The translations under genes and the position numbers were made by a program. From Mesorhizobium helmanticense (lineage in GTDB: Bacteria > Pseudomonadota > Alphaproteobacteria > Rhizobiales > Rhizobiaceae), in the NCBI RefSeq assembly GCF_003034915.1, contig NZ_PZJX01000027.1:124001-188000 (forward strand): a stretch of DNA of 64,000 nucleotides. The letters run 5' to 3'. Numbering within the stretch: position 1 is the stretch's first letter; each line of letters starts with the position of its first letter. The notes beneath the pieces are model-generated. The model saw only the letters and a program-made list of their open reading frames with translations, was not told where the DNA came from and made no database searches. Shown piece after piece: positions 34,399 to 43,662 of this stretch.

Positions 34399-36177
34399 TT
34401 GAACCTGCCGCGCCGATGGCCTAGATCGCCACAGGCGCACAAACACGGCAGGTTTCCCATCAACAGAGATCAAAGAAGAGCGGCGGGCGCGGGAGCGAGG
34501 TCTGGCACTGGAGGCGGGCCACCGCCAGGTCTCGACCAGTATGTGCAGCAGGCGCTGCAACTGCACCAGGCCGGACGCCGGCAAGAAGCCGAGGCGATTT
34601 ACCGGCAGGTGCTGGCGCGCAAGGCCAATCACGCCGCCGCTGCGCACTTCCTCGGATTGCTGCTGCATCAGACCGGGCGCAGCGCCGAGGGGATGGATCT
34701 TCTCGAACAGTCGGTGCAGTTGCAGCCGACCAATCCCGATTTCCTCAACAATCTCGGAACGGTGATGCGCGATCTCGGCCGCGTCGCGGCGGCCGTCGAT
34801 TTCTTCCGCGGGGCGGTGGATATCCGACCGGACCAGCTCGCGGCGCGCGACAATCTCGGCTCGTCGCTGAAGCAGCTCGGCCAGTTCGAGGAGGCCGAAG
34901 AGATTTATCGCGGCACGATCGGCCGCAACCCGTTCCATGTCCGCGCCCGCATCGGGCTTGCCGAAACGCTGCAGGAGGCCGGGCGGCTCGACGAGGCGCT
35001 CGCCGTGTTCCGCGAGGCGCTGACGATCCGGCCGAAGGATGCCGACCTGCTGCACGGGCTGGGCGTCGGGCTGATGGAAAAGGGCAAGCTCGATGAAGCG
35101 ACCGATCTTTTCCGCCAGGCGCTGGCAGTCAATCCCGGCATGGCCCGAGCCTGGCTGATGCTGACGCAGGTCAAGCGCCAGAAGGAGCGCGACGCCGAGC
35201 TTGCCGGCATGGAAGCACAGCATGCCAAGGCGCCGCAGGACAGCCTGGCGCGCATGCAGCTCTCTTTCGGCCTCGGCAAGGCCAATGACGATCTGAAAGA
35301 TTATCCACGAGCCTTTGATTATTTCGCCGAAGGCAATGCCATCCGACGCAAGGGCATTGACTATGATCCGGTGAGGACGCGGGCCGAATTCGATGCGATG
35401 AAGTCGGTGTTCGACGCCGGCTTTTTCGAAAAGCACAGACCGAGCTCAATCGCCGACGACGCGCCGATCTTTGTCGTCGGCATGCCGCGTTCGGGCACGA
35501 CGCTGGTCGAGCAGATCATCGCCAGTCATCCCCAGGTCTATGGCGCGGGCGAGCTCAGTATCTTGAAGACGGTGGTCGGCAAGCAGTTCCCGTCGACCAT
35601 GCCAGGTGGCTTCCCCTGGGGGGTATCCGATGTGGCCGATGCGGATTTTGCCGAGGCCGGGCAGGCCTATCTCGACATGCTGCACGCCCGCTATCCGCAT
35701 GTCCGCCATGTCACCGACAAGATGCCAGGCAACTTTCTGCTTATCGGCTTCATCCACATGATGCTGCCGAAGGCCAGAATCATCCATTGCGCCCGCGATG
35801 CGGCGGCGACCTGCCTATCGATCTACAAGGTGCATTTCCGCGGCGACAGCCACCGCTACGGCTACGATCTCGGCGAGCTCGCCGACTTCCACAATCTCTA
35901 CACCGACATTATGGCGCATTGGCGCAGCGTGCTGCCCGGTATCGTGCACGATGTGCGCTACGAGGATTTCGTCGCCGATCAGGAAGGGCAGACGCGCGCA
36001 TTAATCGCCCATCTCGGCCTGCCCTGGGACGATAGGGTGCTGTCGTTCCACGAAACCGACCGACCTGTGCGTACGGCCTCGGCCGCGCAGGTGCGCCAGC
36101 CGATGTACCAGGGCTCGGTCGATCTGTGGAAGCGCTATGGCGAGCGGTTGAAGCCGCTGCTGGACAGGCTGGATTGA
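34399..36177 (+). CDS. TPR repeat-containing sulfotransferase family protein
   Basis: About 590 residues. The N-terminal half is a run of about seven tetratricopeptide repeats (for example HQAGRRQEAEAIYRQVLARK, PDFLNNLGTVMRDLGRVAAA). The C-terminal half (from about 350) is a sulfotransferase domain with the 5'-PSB-like motif VVGMPRSGTTLVEQIIASHP, and the 3'-phosphate-type segment IHCARDAAATCLSIYKVHF. It should transfer sulfate from PAPS to a glycan or protein. The frame opens at a TTG (34399); the true start is uncertain and may be downstream, because no good site is visible. Confidence 0.88.
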   Translation: MNLPRRWPRSPQAHKHGRFPINRDQRRAAGAGARSGTGGGPPPGLDQYVQQALQLHQAGRRQEAEAIYRQVLARKANHAAAAHFLGLLLHQTGRSAEGMDLLEQSVQLQPTNPDFLNNLGTVMRDLGRVAAAVDFFRGAVDIRPDQLAARDNLGSSLKQLGQFEEAEEIYRGTIGRNPFHVRARIGLAETLQEAGRLDEALAVFREALTIRPKDADLLHGLGVGLMEKGKLDEATDLFRQALAVNPGMARAWLMLTQVKRQKERDAELAGMEAQHAKAPQDSLARMQLSFGLGKANDDLKDYPRAFDYFAEGNAIRRKGIDYDPVRTRAEFDAMKSVFDAGFFEKHRPSSIADDAPIFVVGMPRSGTTLVEQIIASHPQVYGAGELSILKTVVGKQFPSTMPGGFPWGVSDVADADFAEAGQAYLDMLHARYPHVRHVTDKMPGNFLLIGFIHMMLPKARIIHCARDAAATCLSIYKVHFRGDSHRYGYDLGELADFHNLYTDIMAHWRSVLPGIVHDVRYEDFVADQEGQTRALIAHLGLPWDDRVLSFHETDRPVRTASAAQVRQPMYQGSVDLWKRYGERLKPLLDRLD

Positions 36178-36205
36178 CATGCTGGTCAATGGCCGAAGCA
36201 TCTCA

Positions 36206-36395
36206 GCTTCGTCATCCTAGGGCGAAGCAGGAGCGCAGCTCCGTCGCGGAGACCCTGGGATCCATTCCGTGCCCTCGATCGAAGGAGGCAGCGGCGCAGA
36301 ATTCTGCGCCGTTGCAACGCCTCTAGGTCACGGCATGGATCCTATGGTCTGCGCCGCGTCGCTTCGCTCCTTGCTCTGCCATAGGATGACGAAGC
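36206..36395. repeat. 190-base nested inverted-repeat element
   Basis: Outer arms GCTTCGTCATCCTAGGGC (36206) and GCCATAGGATGACGAAGC (ending 36395); middle arms GACCCTGGGATCCATTCCGTG (36251) and CACGGCATGGATCCTATGGTC (36329-36349); centre CGGCGCAGAATTCTGCGCCG (36292-36311), a perfect 20-base palindrome. It fills the spacer between the sulfotransferase and DUF1428 genes. Third repeat family of the window. Confidence 0.85.
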
Positions 36396-36401
36396 GATGG
36401 G

Positions 36402-36755
36402 TCAAAGCTCCATGAAGGGCTGGAAGCCGCCGAAGATCATGCGCTTGCCGTCGAACGGCATCGTCGATAGGTCTCCATTCAGGCGCGGGTCGGCCATCAC
36501 CTTGGCCATCACCGCATCGCGGCTTTCCCGCGATTCATAGACGACCCACGAAAAGACGACGATCTCGTCATCCTTGGCCTGCACGGCGCGCGGGAACGAG
36601 GTGACCTCGCCATAGGGCACGTCGTCGCCGATGCATTCGACATAGGCGAGCGCGCCATGCTCTTTCCAGACTATGCCGGCCATTTGCGCCATTTTCTTGT
36701 AGGCATCGAGATTTGCCTTAGGCACGGCAAGCACGAACCCATCGACATAGGACAT
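36402..36755 (-). CDS. DUF1428 domain-containing protein
   Basis: A 117-residue protein of the DUF1428 dimeric alpha/beta-barrel type: MSYVDGFVLAVPKANLDAYK, ECIGDDVPYGEVTSFPRAVQ, MPFDGKRMIFGGFQPFMEL. Full family length. It lies 13 bases after the VOC gene stop on the same strand, so they are cotranscribed. Members of both families are often found in such small pairs; the substrate is unknown. Confidence 0.92.
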   Translation of the reverse strand: MSYVDGFVLAVPKANLDAYKKMAQMAGIVWKEHGALAYVECIGDDVPYGEVTSFPRAVQAKDDEIVVFSWVVYESRESRDAVMAKVMADPRLNGDLSTMPFDGKRMIFGGFQPFMEL

Positions 36756-36768
36756 TTTGGTCTCCTCC

Positions 36769-37197
36769 TTAGGCCTTCTTCACCGGCGCGTTCATCGCCC
36801 ACTCAACACCGAAGGGATCGCGCATATTTCCCCACTGGTCGCCCCAGAACATCACCTGCAGCGGCATGACGACCTCGCAGCCGGCATCGACAGCGCGCTG
36901 CCACCAAGCGTCGATATCGTCGCTGCCGAGGTGAAGCTGCATTGTGTAGCCCTGCGGCTTCACGGCGGACATGCCGTGCTCAGGGTAGAAGTCGGAGATC
37001 ATCAGCGTCGAGCCGTTGATGTGCAGGTGGATGTGCATGGTGCGGCCCTGCTCGTCCGGCGGGTAGAAGAAGACCTGCTCCGCGCCAAAGGCCTTTTGAT
37101 AGAATTCGGCGGCCTTGAAGGCGCCATCCAGCTGAAGATAGGGCGTCAAGCCGCCGAGGACTTTCGCCGCGGGCTGGGTTTGGGGCTGATCGTTCAT
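36769..37197 (-). CDS. VOC family protein (PhnB-like glyoxalase/bleomycin resistance fold)
   Basis: A 142-residue vicinal-oxygen-chelate protein. Motifs LTPYLQLDGAFKAAEFYQKA, MHIHLHINGSTLMISD and WGDQWGNMRDPFGVEWAMNA are of the PhnB/YjdN type. GAGGAG precedes the ATG at 37195-37197; a longer frame begins at 37233 without a site. First gene of a pair with DUF1428. Enzymatic activity cannot be assigned. Confidence 0.92.
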   Translation of the reverse strand: MNDQPQTQPAAKVLGGLTPYLQLDGAFKAAEFYQKAFGAEQVFFYPPDEQGRTMHIHLHINGSTLMISDFYPEHGMSAVKPQGYTMQLHLGSDDIDAWWQRAVDAGCEVVMPLQVMFWGDQWGNMRDPFGVEWAMNAPVKKA

Positions 37198-37329
37198 GTC
37201 TTGCTCCTCTTTGGGTTTGGTTGGCCTTGCCAACCAAAGGACGAACGAGGCGGCGGCAATCCTACATGGCTGCCGGATTTTTTTCGAACGCCACGATCAA
37301 ACGCTCCGGCCACGGGCCGGTGGTCGCCT

Positions 37330-37518
37330 TCATATTACCTTGGTCAACGCGGTTGCCATGGCAAGGCGACGTTCGTTTTGCGCGTCGAGGATTTCGGGCC
37401 AGCCTATGTCCTTGCGCAATTCGATCGGCAGTGAAAGCAGCGCGCGCTCGCTGCGGTAACGGGCGCGGGTCGCCGAGTAACGGGTCGCGATGCGGCCTAT
37501 GGATGACAGAATGGACAT
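37330..37518 (-). CDS. DUF1127 domain-containing protein
   Basis: A 62-residue basic protein: MSILSSIGRIATRYSATRAR then LLSLPIELRKDIGWPE, the conserved DUF1127 (YjiS-like) core. GGGAG lies upstream of the ATG at 37516-37518. Small arginine-rich DUF1127 proteins in rhizobia and Agrobacterium affect RNA turnover and phosphate/carbon stress responses; this copy has no linked partner. Confidence 0.85.
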   Translation of the reverse strand: MSILSSIGRIATRYSATRARYRSERALLSLPIELRKDIGWPEILDAQNERRLAMATALTKVI

Positions 37519-37654
37519 GATGCACTCTCCCTGGTTGAAGCCGGCATCATCGTGTCGGCGTCCCAAGGACATGGCGTGGGGGTCATGATCCGACAGACCG
37601 CTGAGAATTTTCTGTCGTCAGATCGGTATCGGCCCGTGCAAAGGCGGATGTGGT

Positions 37655-38044
37655 TCAGTTGACCGCTGCGGCTAGCGCAGTGTCGTAATATTCCACCACC
37701 TCGACGGCCAGGCCGTCGCGTATTGTCCAGAAATCGGCGACGGGCATCACGAACTCGTCGCCGGTCGCGCGACGTGTCATGTGGTACTCGACCTGGGCGG
37801 CAACCTTGTCGCCGCCATCGATGATCTCGACCGGAATGACGCGCCGGTATTCGAAGTCCTCATTCAGGTCCACCAGGCGCGCAAGGAATTCCTGCTTGCC
37901 GCGAGCGCTGCCGGCGCGACGCGACTGCCGCGGATCGGCGATCCAACGAAACACGACATCATCGGCGCAATGCGCCAGTGCGCCCTCGATGTCGCGATCT
38001 GCATAGGCTTGGTAGAAGTTGTTAACGAGGTCTACCGCACGCAT
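37655..38044 (-). CDS. Nuclear transport factor 2 / SnoaL-like family protein
   Basis: A 129-residue cone-shaped NTF2-fold protein: VDLVNNFYQAYADRDIEGAL, ADDVVFRWIAD, FEYRRVIPVEIIDGGDKVAA and the C-terminal DFWTIRDGLAVEVVEYYDTA. Probably a small-molecule-binding enzyme or accessory. Isolated gene between DUF1127 and the ABC-F ATPase; no substrate can be inferred. Confidence 0.88.
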   Translation of the reverse strand: MRAVDLVNNFYQAYADRDIEGALAHCADDVVFRWIADPRQSRRAGSARGKQEFLARLVDLNEDFEYRRVIPVEIIDGGDKVAAQVEYHMTRRATGDEFVMPVADFWTIRDGLAVEVVEYYDTALAAAVN

Positions 38045-38179
38045 ATCCTATCCCTCCCTAAGCTCTACCGCGGCAGGATGCGCCTTTTTAGGTCGATGGA
38101 AAAGCTTTCTTCCGTGGTCAACACGGCGTCCGGGCCCACAGTACTTCAAAATGTCGGCCCGGCAGATGCATTGTTGTCC

Positions 38180-39706
38180 TCAGCCGGTCCCCTCGGCCAC
38201 CGAGCTGAAGAAATCCTCCGGACTGTCGACCTCGGTCAGCCGCCGCTTCTCGATCAGCCAGAACCGGTTGCCGATCGTCCTGATGAACGAGCGGTCGTGC
38301 GAGGCGAGCACGCAGCTTGCCTGATGCGCCAGCAATTCGGCCTCCAGCGCCTCCTGACCATCGATGTCGAGATGGTTGGTCGGCTCGTCGAGCAGGTAGA
38401 AATTGGGATTGGCGAGCCTGAGCGCCAACATCATCAGCCGCGCCTTCTGCCCGCCCGACAGAACGCCGATCATGCGCTCCTGCATGTCGATGCTGACCCC
38501 GGCGCCGGCGAGCAGCGAGCGGGCGCGTTGCTCGCCGACATCGAATTTTCGCGAGAGCATCGCCAGTGGTGTGTCGCTGCTGCTCATCCCGGACAGTGCC
38601 TGGTCGCTGTAGCCGAGCACCGTCGACGGCGTCACCTTGACGCTCTGCACGGTTTCCGGTTCACCGATGGCATTCCGGATCAGGGTGACGAAGCGCGACT
38701 TGCCGACGCCGTTGCGGCCGAGCAGGACGATGCGGTCGCCCTGACAGATATGACGCTTGCCGGTCCTGAACAGCAGCGTGCCGTCGGGTGTCTCGACCGC
38801 CGCATCATCGAGCGTGATCAGCACCTTGGCATGGGTGCCGCGATTGGCGAGCTTTATCGCGCCCGCCGTTTTCTCGCGATGCGCAGGTGCTGCCGCTTCT
38901 TCCAGGCGTTCGGCGCGCTGGTTGAGCTGCTTGGTCTTGACCGTCAGCAGGTCGCTGCCCGAATTGATGCCGATGTTGTTGAGCTTGGCGGCCTGCCGGC
39001 GCAATTGCTGTGCCACCTTCATGTCGCGTTGGAATTTGCGCTCGGTCGAGGCATCGATCTCGCTCAAGGCGTCGCGTGCCCGCGAATAAGGCAGGGCAAA
39101 CACGGGAGACTGCTCGGGGCGCAAGAATAGCGTGCGGTTGGTGGTAGCATCCAGGAAAGCGCGATCGTGGCTGGCGATGATGACCGGCACCTCGCGTGGC
39201 AAGGCATTCAACCAAGTTTCCAACTGGCTGATGCGGGCAAGGTCGAGATGGTTGGTCGGCTCGTCAAGGAGCAGGACATCGGGATCGGTGACCCAGACGC
39301 GGGCGATCAGCGCCAATCGCTGCCAGCCGCCGCTCAAGGCACGCATCGGCCGCTCGCGCATCGGCTCAGGCACGTCGAGGGTGTCGAGCACCACGTCGAC
39401 ACGCCACAGTTCGCCTTCGGCCTGCTCGGCCGGCAGGGCGTCGGCAACCACCTGATGGAAGCTGAGGTCGAGGAGGGCCGGCGGAACGGATTGCTCGACA
39501 TGGCCGACACGCAGGCCGCGCGTGCGGGTGATGTCGCCTGATGTCGGCTCGATCTCGCCGGTCAGGCATTTGAGCAAGGTCGACTTGCCGCGGCCGTTGG
39601 CGGCGACGATGCCGAGACGGTCACCGGCGCCGATGGTCAGGTCGAGGTTGGAAAAGAGCGGCGCAGTCATGGTGACGCCGAGGGATTTGAGGCTGATCAG
39701 GGCCAT
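38180..39706 (-). CDS. ABC-F family ATPase
   Basis: A 508-residue soluble protein with two ABC ATPase domains and no membrane segment. Walker A motifs ANGRGKST and GRNGVGKSR, signature motifs ALSGGWQRLAL and VLSGGQKARLM, Walker B VLLLDEPTNHLD and FYLLDEPTNHLD; the linker between domains (about residues 230-300) is basic and helical. ABC-F proteins act on the ribosome, in translation or antibiotic target protection. The 305-base spacer upstream contains an unusually strong Shine-Dalgarno not belonging to this gene, described separately. The exact ABC-F subgroup is not assigned. Confidence 0.94.
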   Translation of the reverse strand: MALISLKSLGVTMTAPLFSNLDLTIGAGDRLGIVAANGRGKSTLLKCLTGEIEPTSGDITRTRGLRVGHVEQSVPPALLDLSFHQVVADALPAEQAEGELWRVDVVLDTLDVPEPMRERPMRALSGGWQRLALIARVWVTDPDVLLLDEPTNHLDLARISQLETWLNALPREVPVIIASHDRAFLDATTNRTLFLRPEQSPVFALPYSRARDALSEIDASTERKFQRDMKVAQQLRRQAAKLNNIGINSGSDLLTVKTKQLNQRAERLEEAAAPAHREKTAGAIKLANRGTHAKVLITLDDAAVETPDGTLLFRTGKRHICQGDRIVLLGRNGVGKSRFVTLIRNAIGEPETVQSVKVTPSTVLGYSDQALSGMSSSDTPLAMLSRKFDVGEQRARSLLAGAGVSIDMQERMIGVLSGGQKARLMMLALRLANPNFYLLDEPTNHLDIDGQEALEAELLAHQASCVLASHDRSFIRTIGNRFWLIEKRRLTEVDSPEDFFSSVAEGTG

Positions 39707-39930
39707 TTGGATTTCTCTGGTCTTGCCGGAGGCCGGCTCAATGCACTTTGACGGTGCGCGTGCTGATCATCAGGCTCAGCGTTGCGGCACCACGAAGGGC
39801 AGACCAAAAAATCGAAGCGGGAGAAACCCGGACCGTCCCTGGTCAGCCCTGCAAGCAAGCTCGCAGGGCAGAAATCGGGCCACGCTGACGATGGTGACGA
39901 AAAAACGTAAACACGTGAGCCCTCCTTTCA
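39697..39930 (-). promoter_or_regulatory. Possible leader/attenuator of the ABC-F gene
   Basis: On the minus strand a GAAAGGAGGG sequence (39921-39930) is followed five bases later by GTG (39913-39915). That frame is open for 72 codons and stops at 39697-39699, ten bases inside the ABC-F coding sequence. A GCCCTGC/GCAGGGC stem (39846-39869) and, further on, a CGGG/CCCG stem followed by six T (39816-39821) lie in the leader. ABC-F genes elsewhere are often controlled by translated leaders. Whether this frame is translated is not shown; the rest of the 39707-40011 spacer shows nothing else. Confidence 0.4.
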
Positions 39931-40011
39931 AGACGTTTGAATGTGGCAACTGGCTACACCAGGGCAGGGGCAGATGGCAAGGGGCTGGTAGGGCCGACCG
40001 AAGGGTGATTA

Positions 40012-40350
40012 TCAGACGGTCCTCAAGTGGCCACCGCTTGATCCATATTCCTTGTTCAGATCGAGCAGGAAATGCCCAAACACCGTGCTTTTGCCGAGGT
40101 CGACAACGATGACGAGAAGGGTATTGAAGCGCCCGGTGCCGATCAGCACCTGATCGAACCGGTTCCTTGCGTCTCGATAAACATGCCCAACGTCGTTCAA
40201 AGAGGGCAGACCGATCTCATCCAGATCTAGCGCGTTGACGTACGGCCATATGTCCAGGGCAGCCTCTGCCGTAGCGGTGACGTCAGTCATAGGCTCAACA
40301 AAGCAAGCCTTGAATTCGTCTTCGTCAAGTTGCCGAGTGAAGACCATCAC
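40012..40350 (-). CDS. Hypothetical protein
   Basis: A 112-residue protein: MMVFTRQLDEDEFKACFVEP, DIWPYVNALDLDEIGLPSLN, RFDQVLIGTGRFNTLLVIVV and GHFLLDLNKEYG. Acidic in the N-terminal half and hydrophobic near 80-90; no named domain recognised. It lies directly upstream of the ABC-F leader on the same strand and 15 bases downstream of the uvrB start region's opposite end (uvrB stop is at 40366). Could be cotranscribed with uvrB. Confidence 0.65.
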   Translation of the reverse strand: MMVFTRQLDEDEFKACFVEPMTDVTATAEAALDIWPYVNALDLDEIGLPSLNDVGHVYRDARNRFDQVLIGTGRFNTLLVIVVDLGKSTVFGHFLLDLNKEYGSSGGHLRTV

Positions 40351-40365
40351 AACGAATGCCTATCG

Positions 40366-43300
40366 CTACCGCCCGGGCCGACCGGTCTTACCTGGCCGGC
40401 GCTTTTCGCGGCGGGCGTCGCCCGGATCCTCGTAAGAGCCGATGCCGGCGCGCTGGCGAGCAATGGGTTTGGCGGAATCGTTGCGATCCTTCGCGCCTGC
40501 CCCGCCGGGCATCTCCCCCACAAGGGGGGAGATCGGCTGTGGCTTCGCCGGCACCTTTCCCTCGATCGGCTTCTCGGTCCGGCGCACCGTCATCTCGTCG
40601 AGCGAATTCTTCTTGAACAGCGGCTTGGTCGGTTCACCCGGTATACCGAAATCCGAGCCGTGCGCCTCCTGCGCCGACTGCTTCTTGAACAGCGAACGCG
40701 AGACGGCGCCTGACGGCGTCGGCATGTCGGTGCCAGGCCCCATATCGTCCAGCGACGGCTTGGCAAACAACGGCTTCTTCACCGGGACGGCGCCGTCGGC
40801 GCCCATTTCGTCGAGCTCCGGCTTGCGGAAGAGGTTGGACCGGGCAGCCTTGGCCGCCTCTTCGGCGGCACGTGCCTCGTCGAGCTTGCGGAAACGCTCC
40901 TGTTCCTCTGATGTACGATGTTTGGCCACGCCCTTGTTGTGCTTGCCCTTCTCGCGACCGGAGACGGGGCTTTCCATGTCGACGTATTTGGCCAATGGGT
41001 CTTCCGAGATGGACAGTTCCATTTCGCGCAGCCGCTTGATCTCGTCGCGGATGCGGGCCGCCTTCTCGAAATCGAGATTGGCGGCGGCGTCGCGCATCTG
41101 CTTGTCCATCGCATCGAGATGGGCCTTCAGATTGTTGCCCATCATCGCGCCGGCGCTGTCGGTGAACTGCGAGATGTCGGCGCGGACGTGGTCCTTCTCG
41201 TAGACCGAATCGAGAATGTCCGAGATGCGCGACTTGACCGATTCCGGGGTGATGCCGTTGGCCGCGTTCCATTCCATCTGCTTTTCGCGGCGGCGGTTGG
41301 TCTCGGCCATCGCGCGCTCCATCGAGCCGGTGACCTGGTCGGCGTAGAGGATGACCTTGCCGTCGACGTTTCTGGCGGCGCGGCCGATGGTCTGGATCAG
41401 CGAGGTTTCCGAGCGCAGGAAACCTTCCTTGTCGGCGTCGAGGATGGCGACGAAGCCGCATTCGGGAATGTCGAGACCTTCGCGCAAGAGATTGATGCCG
41501 ACCAGCACGTCGAAGGCGCCAAGGCGCAGATCGCGCAGGATCTCGATGCGCTCCAGCGTGTCAATGTCGGAATGCATGTAGCGGACGCGGATGCCTTGCT
41601 CGTGCAGATACTCCGTCAGGTCCTCGGCCATGCGCTTGGTCAGCACGGTCACCAGCGTGCGGTAGCCGGCCTTGGTGGTCTCGCGGATCTCGCCGACGAC
41701 ATCGTCGACCTGGCTCTTGGCCGGACGCACCTCGACCGGCGGATCGATGAGGCCGGTCGGGCGAATGACCTGCTCGGCGAAGACGCCGCCGGACTGCTCC
41801 ATCTCCCAGCCGCCGGGTGTCGCCGAAACCGCGACGGAAAGCGGGCGCATGGCGTCCCACTCCTCGAAACGCAAGGGACGGTTGTCCATGCAGGAGGGTA
41901 GGCGGAATCCGTACTCCGCCAGCGTGGCCTTGCGGCGGAAGTCGCCTCGGTACATGCCGCCGATCTGCGGCACGGTGACGTGGCTTTCGTCGATGAAGAC
42001 CAACGCGTTGTCGGGAATATATTCGAACAGTGTCGGCGGCGGATCGCCGGGCTGGCGGCCGGTGAGATAGCGCGAATAGTTCTCTATGCCGGCGCAGGAG
42101 CCGGTCGCCTCCAGCATCTCCAGGTCGAAGCGGCAGCGCTGTTCCAGCCGCTGCGCCTCCAGAAGACGGCCAGCCTTTTCAAGCTCTTGCAACCGGTGCC
42201 TCAGTTCTTCCTTGATCGACTTGATGGCTTGATTCAAGGTCGGGCGCGGCGTCACATAGTGCGAATTGGCGTAGATCTTGACGCTTTTCAACTCGCCGGT
42301 CTTCTGTCCGGTCAGAGGGTCGAACTCGGTGATCGACTCGATCTCGTCGCCGAACATCGAGATGCGCCAGGCGCGATCCTCAAGGTGGGCCGGGAAGATC
42401 TCGATCGTGTCGCCGCGCACGCGAAACGAGCCGCGCACGAAGTTGATGTCCTGCCGCTTGTATTGCTGGGCGACGAGGTCGGCGAGCAGCGCGCGCTGGT
42501 CGAGCCGGTCGCCGATCTGCATCTGGAACGTCATCGCCGTATAGGTCTCGACCGAGCCGATACCGTAGATGCAGGACACCGAGGCGACGATGATGACGTC
42601 GTCGCGCTCCAGCAGTGAGCGCGTCGCCGAGTGGCGCATGCGGTCGATCTGCTCGTTGATCGAGGATTCCTTCTCGATGAAGGTGTCGGTGCGCGGGACG
42701 TAGGCTTCCGGCTGGTAGTAGTCGTAGTAGGAGACGAAATACTCCACCGCGTTTTCCGGAAAGAATTTCTTGAACTCGGAATAGAGCTGCGCGGCCAGCG
42801 TCTTGTTGGGCGCCAGGATTAAAGCAGGGCGCTGCGTCTCCTCGATCACCTTGGCCATGGTGAAGGTCTTGCCGGAGCCGGTGACGCCAAGCAGCACCTG
42901 GGTGCGGTCGTTGTCGTTGACGCCTTCGACCAGATCCTTGATTGCCGTCGGCTGGTCGCCGGCCGGCTCGAAATCCGACACCATTTTGATGGCGATGCCG
43001 CCTTCGGATTTCTCCGGGCGGGCAGGGCGGTGCGGCGTCCACAGCACGCCGTCCTTGTGCAGCGGATTGCCGGATTCGATCAGCGCCGACAAAGCGGCCA
43101 CAGTGGCGGTGACGCCGCTGGAGGTCATGGTCTCGGCGTCTTCGAGAGAAATGTCGAGGCCGGCAACCGGATTGAGGCCGGCCGCGGTTCTCTCCCTGGC
43201 CGAGGCCGCGCCGCCCATCGAAGTGCCGCGTGCGGTGCGGCCGGGGGAGGCAGAGCGTTCGGGAATCTTCTTCGCCGCCTTCGGCGATTTACTGCCGCCC

Positions 43301-43536
43301 TTGCCTGACAGGCGCCCTTCCTTCTCCGCTTCCTGTTCGATCTGCTCGGCCCAGTCGGCGATCGAGCCGGTCAGCGGCGTGCCGGACAATTCCGCTTGCG
43401 GCGCTTCGGCAAAGCCGCCCTTGTGCAGCGGCTCCGACGCATCGAGAAAATCGGTCAGCGGGCTGCGCCGCCTGGGCGGCGAAGCGCGGTCGTCACGCGC
43501 CGGCGAGGGCGTCTTCTTATCGGAGGGTTTGGCCAT
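40366..43536 (-). CDS. uvrB: UvrABC system protein B, enlarged
   Basis: DNA-damage-verifying helicase of nucleotide excision repair, here 1056 residues against about 670 usual. The core runs from about 185 ([20 protein letters not shown]) with Walker A GVTGSGKT at 217-224, beta-hairpin [20 protein letters not shown], helicase motifs IDESH and QTIGRAARN, and the UVR motif [20 protein letters not shown]. The extra N-terminus (1-184) is disordered with PLHKGG/PLHKDG repeats. The extra C-terminus holds four LFxKxSLDEMG-like repeats (about 901-983) and a segment encoded by a palindromic repeat (about 1002-1014). An ATG nine codons upstream is also possible. Confidence 0.95.
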   Translation of the reverse strand: MAKPSDKKTPSPARDDRASPPRRRSPLTDFLDASEPLHKGGFAEAPQAELSGTPLTGSIADWAEQIEQEAEKEGRLSGKGGSKSPKAAKKIPERSASPGRTARGTSMGGAASARERTAAGLNPVAGLDISLEDAETMTSSGVTATVAALSALIESGNPLHKDGVLWTPHRPARPEKSEGGIAIKMVSDFEPAGDQPTAIKDLVEGVNDNDRTQVLLGVTGSGKTFTMAKVIEETQRPALILAPNKTLAAQLYSEFKKFFPENAVEYFVSYYDYYQPEAYVPRTDTFIEKESSINEQIDRMRHSATRSLLERDDVIIVASVSCIYGIGSVETYTAMTFQMQIGDRLDQRALLADLVAQQYKRQDINFVRGSFRVRGDTIEIFPAHLEDRAWRISMFGDEIESITEFDPLTGQKTGELKSVKIYANSHYVTPRPTLNQAIKSIKEELRHRLQELEKAGRLLEAQRLEQRCRFDLEMLEATGSCAGIENYSRYLTGRQPGDPPPTLFEYIPDNALVFIDESHVTVPQIGGMYRGDFRRKATLAEYGFRLPSCMDNRPLRFEEWDAMRPLSVAVSATPGGWEMEQSGGVFAEQVIRPTGLIDPPVEVRPAKSQVDDVVGEIRETTKAGYRTLVTVLTKRMAEDLTEYLHEQGIRVRYMHSDIDTLERIEILRDLRLGAFDVLVGINLLREGLDIPECGFVAILDADKEGFLRSETSLIQTIGRAARNVDGKVILYADQVTGSMERAMAETNRRREKQMEWNAANGITPESVKSRISDILDSVYEKDHVRADISQFTDSAGAMMGNNLKAHLDAMDKQMRDAAANLDFEKAARIRDEIKRLREMELSISEDPLAKYVDMESPVSGREKGKHNKGVAKHRTSEEQERFRKLDEARAAEEAAKAARSNLFRKPELDEMGADGAVPVKKPLFAKPSLDDMGPGTDMPTPSGAVSRSLFKKQSAQEAHGSDFGIPGEPTKPLFKKNSLDEMTVRRTEKPIEGKVPAKPQPISPLVGEMPGGAGAKDRNDSAKPIARQRAGIGSYEDPGDARREKRRPGKTGRPGR
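40503..40535. repeat. Palindromic repeat inside the uvrB coding sequence
   Basis: ATCTCCCCC (40511-40519) pairs with GGGGGGAGAT (40524-40533) around ACAA. Read in the uvrB frame it gives [11 protein letters not shown], the same peptide type (SPLVGE) that the element at 48365 gives at the end of capA. The sequence matches the arms of the CTTCTCCCC-type rhizobial intergenic repeat. Confidence 0.75.
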
Positions 43537-43662
43537 GCCCCAAATATGGGAGGTATCGGCCAAAATGGAAAGAGCGGAGTGAAGAGGGGCACAGTGCCAG
43601 GCGAAGCTGCTGACAGAAGGCTGTCAGGAGGGATGTCGATGCCGAACCGCGTCCCGACTGCT

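Noticed and set aside
33699-34463. 254-codon minus frame over the small genes and DUF1488
   Set aside because: Antisense to two better-supported plus-strand genes and a palindrome; composition is typical of a GC-rich shadow frame.
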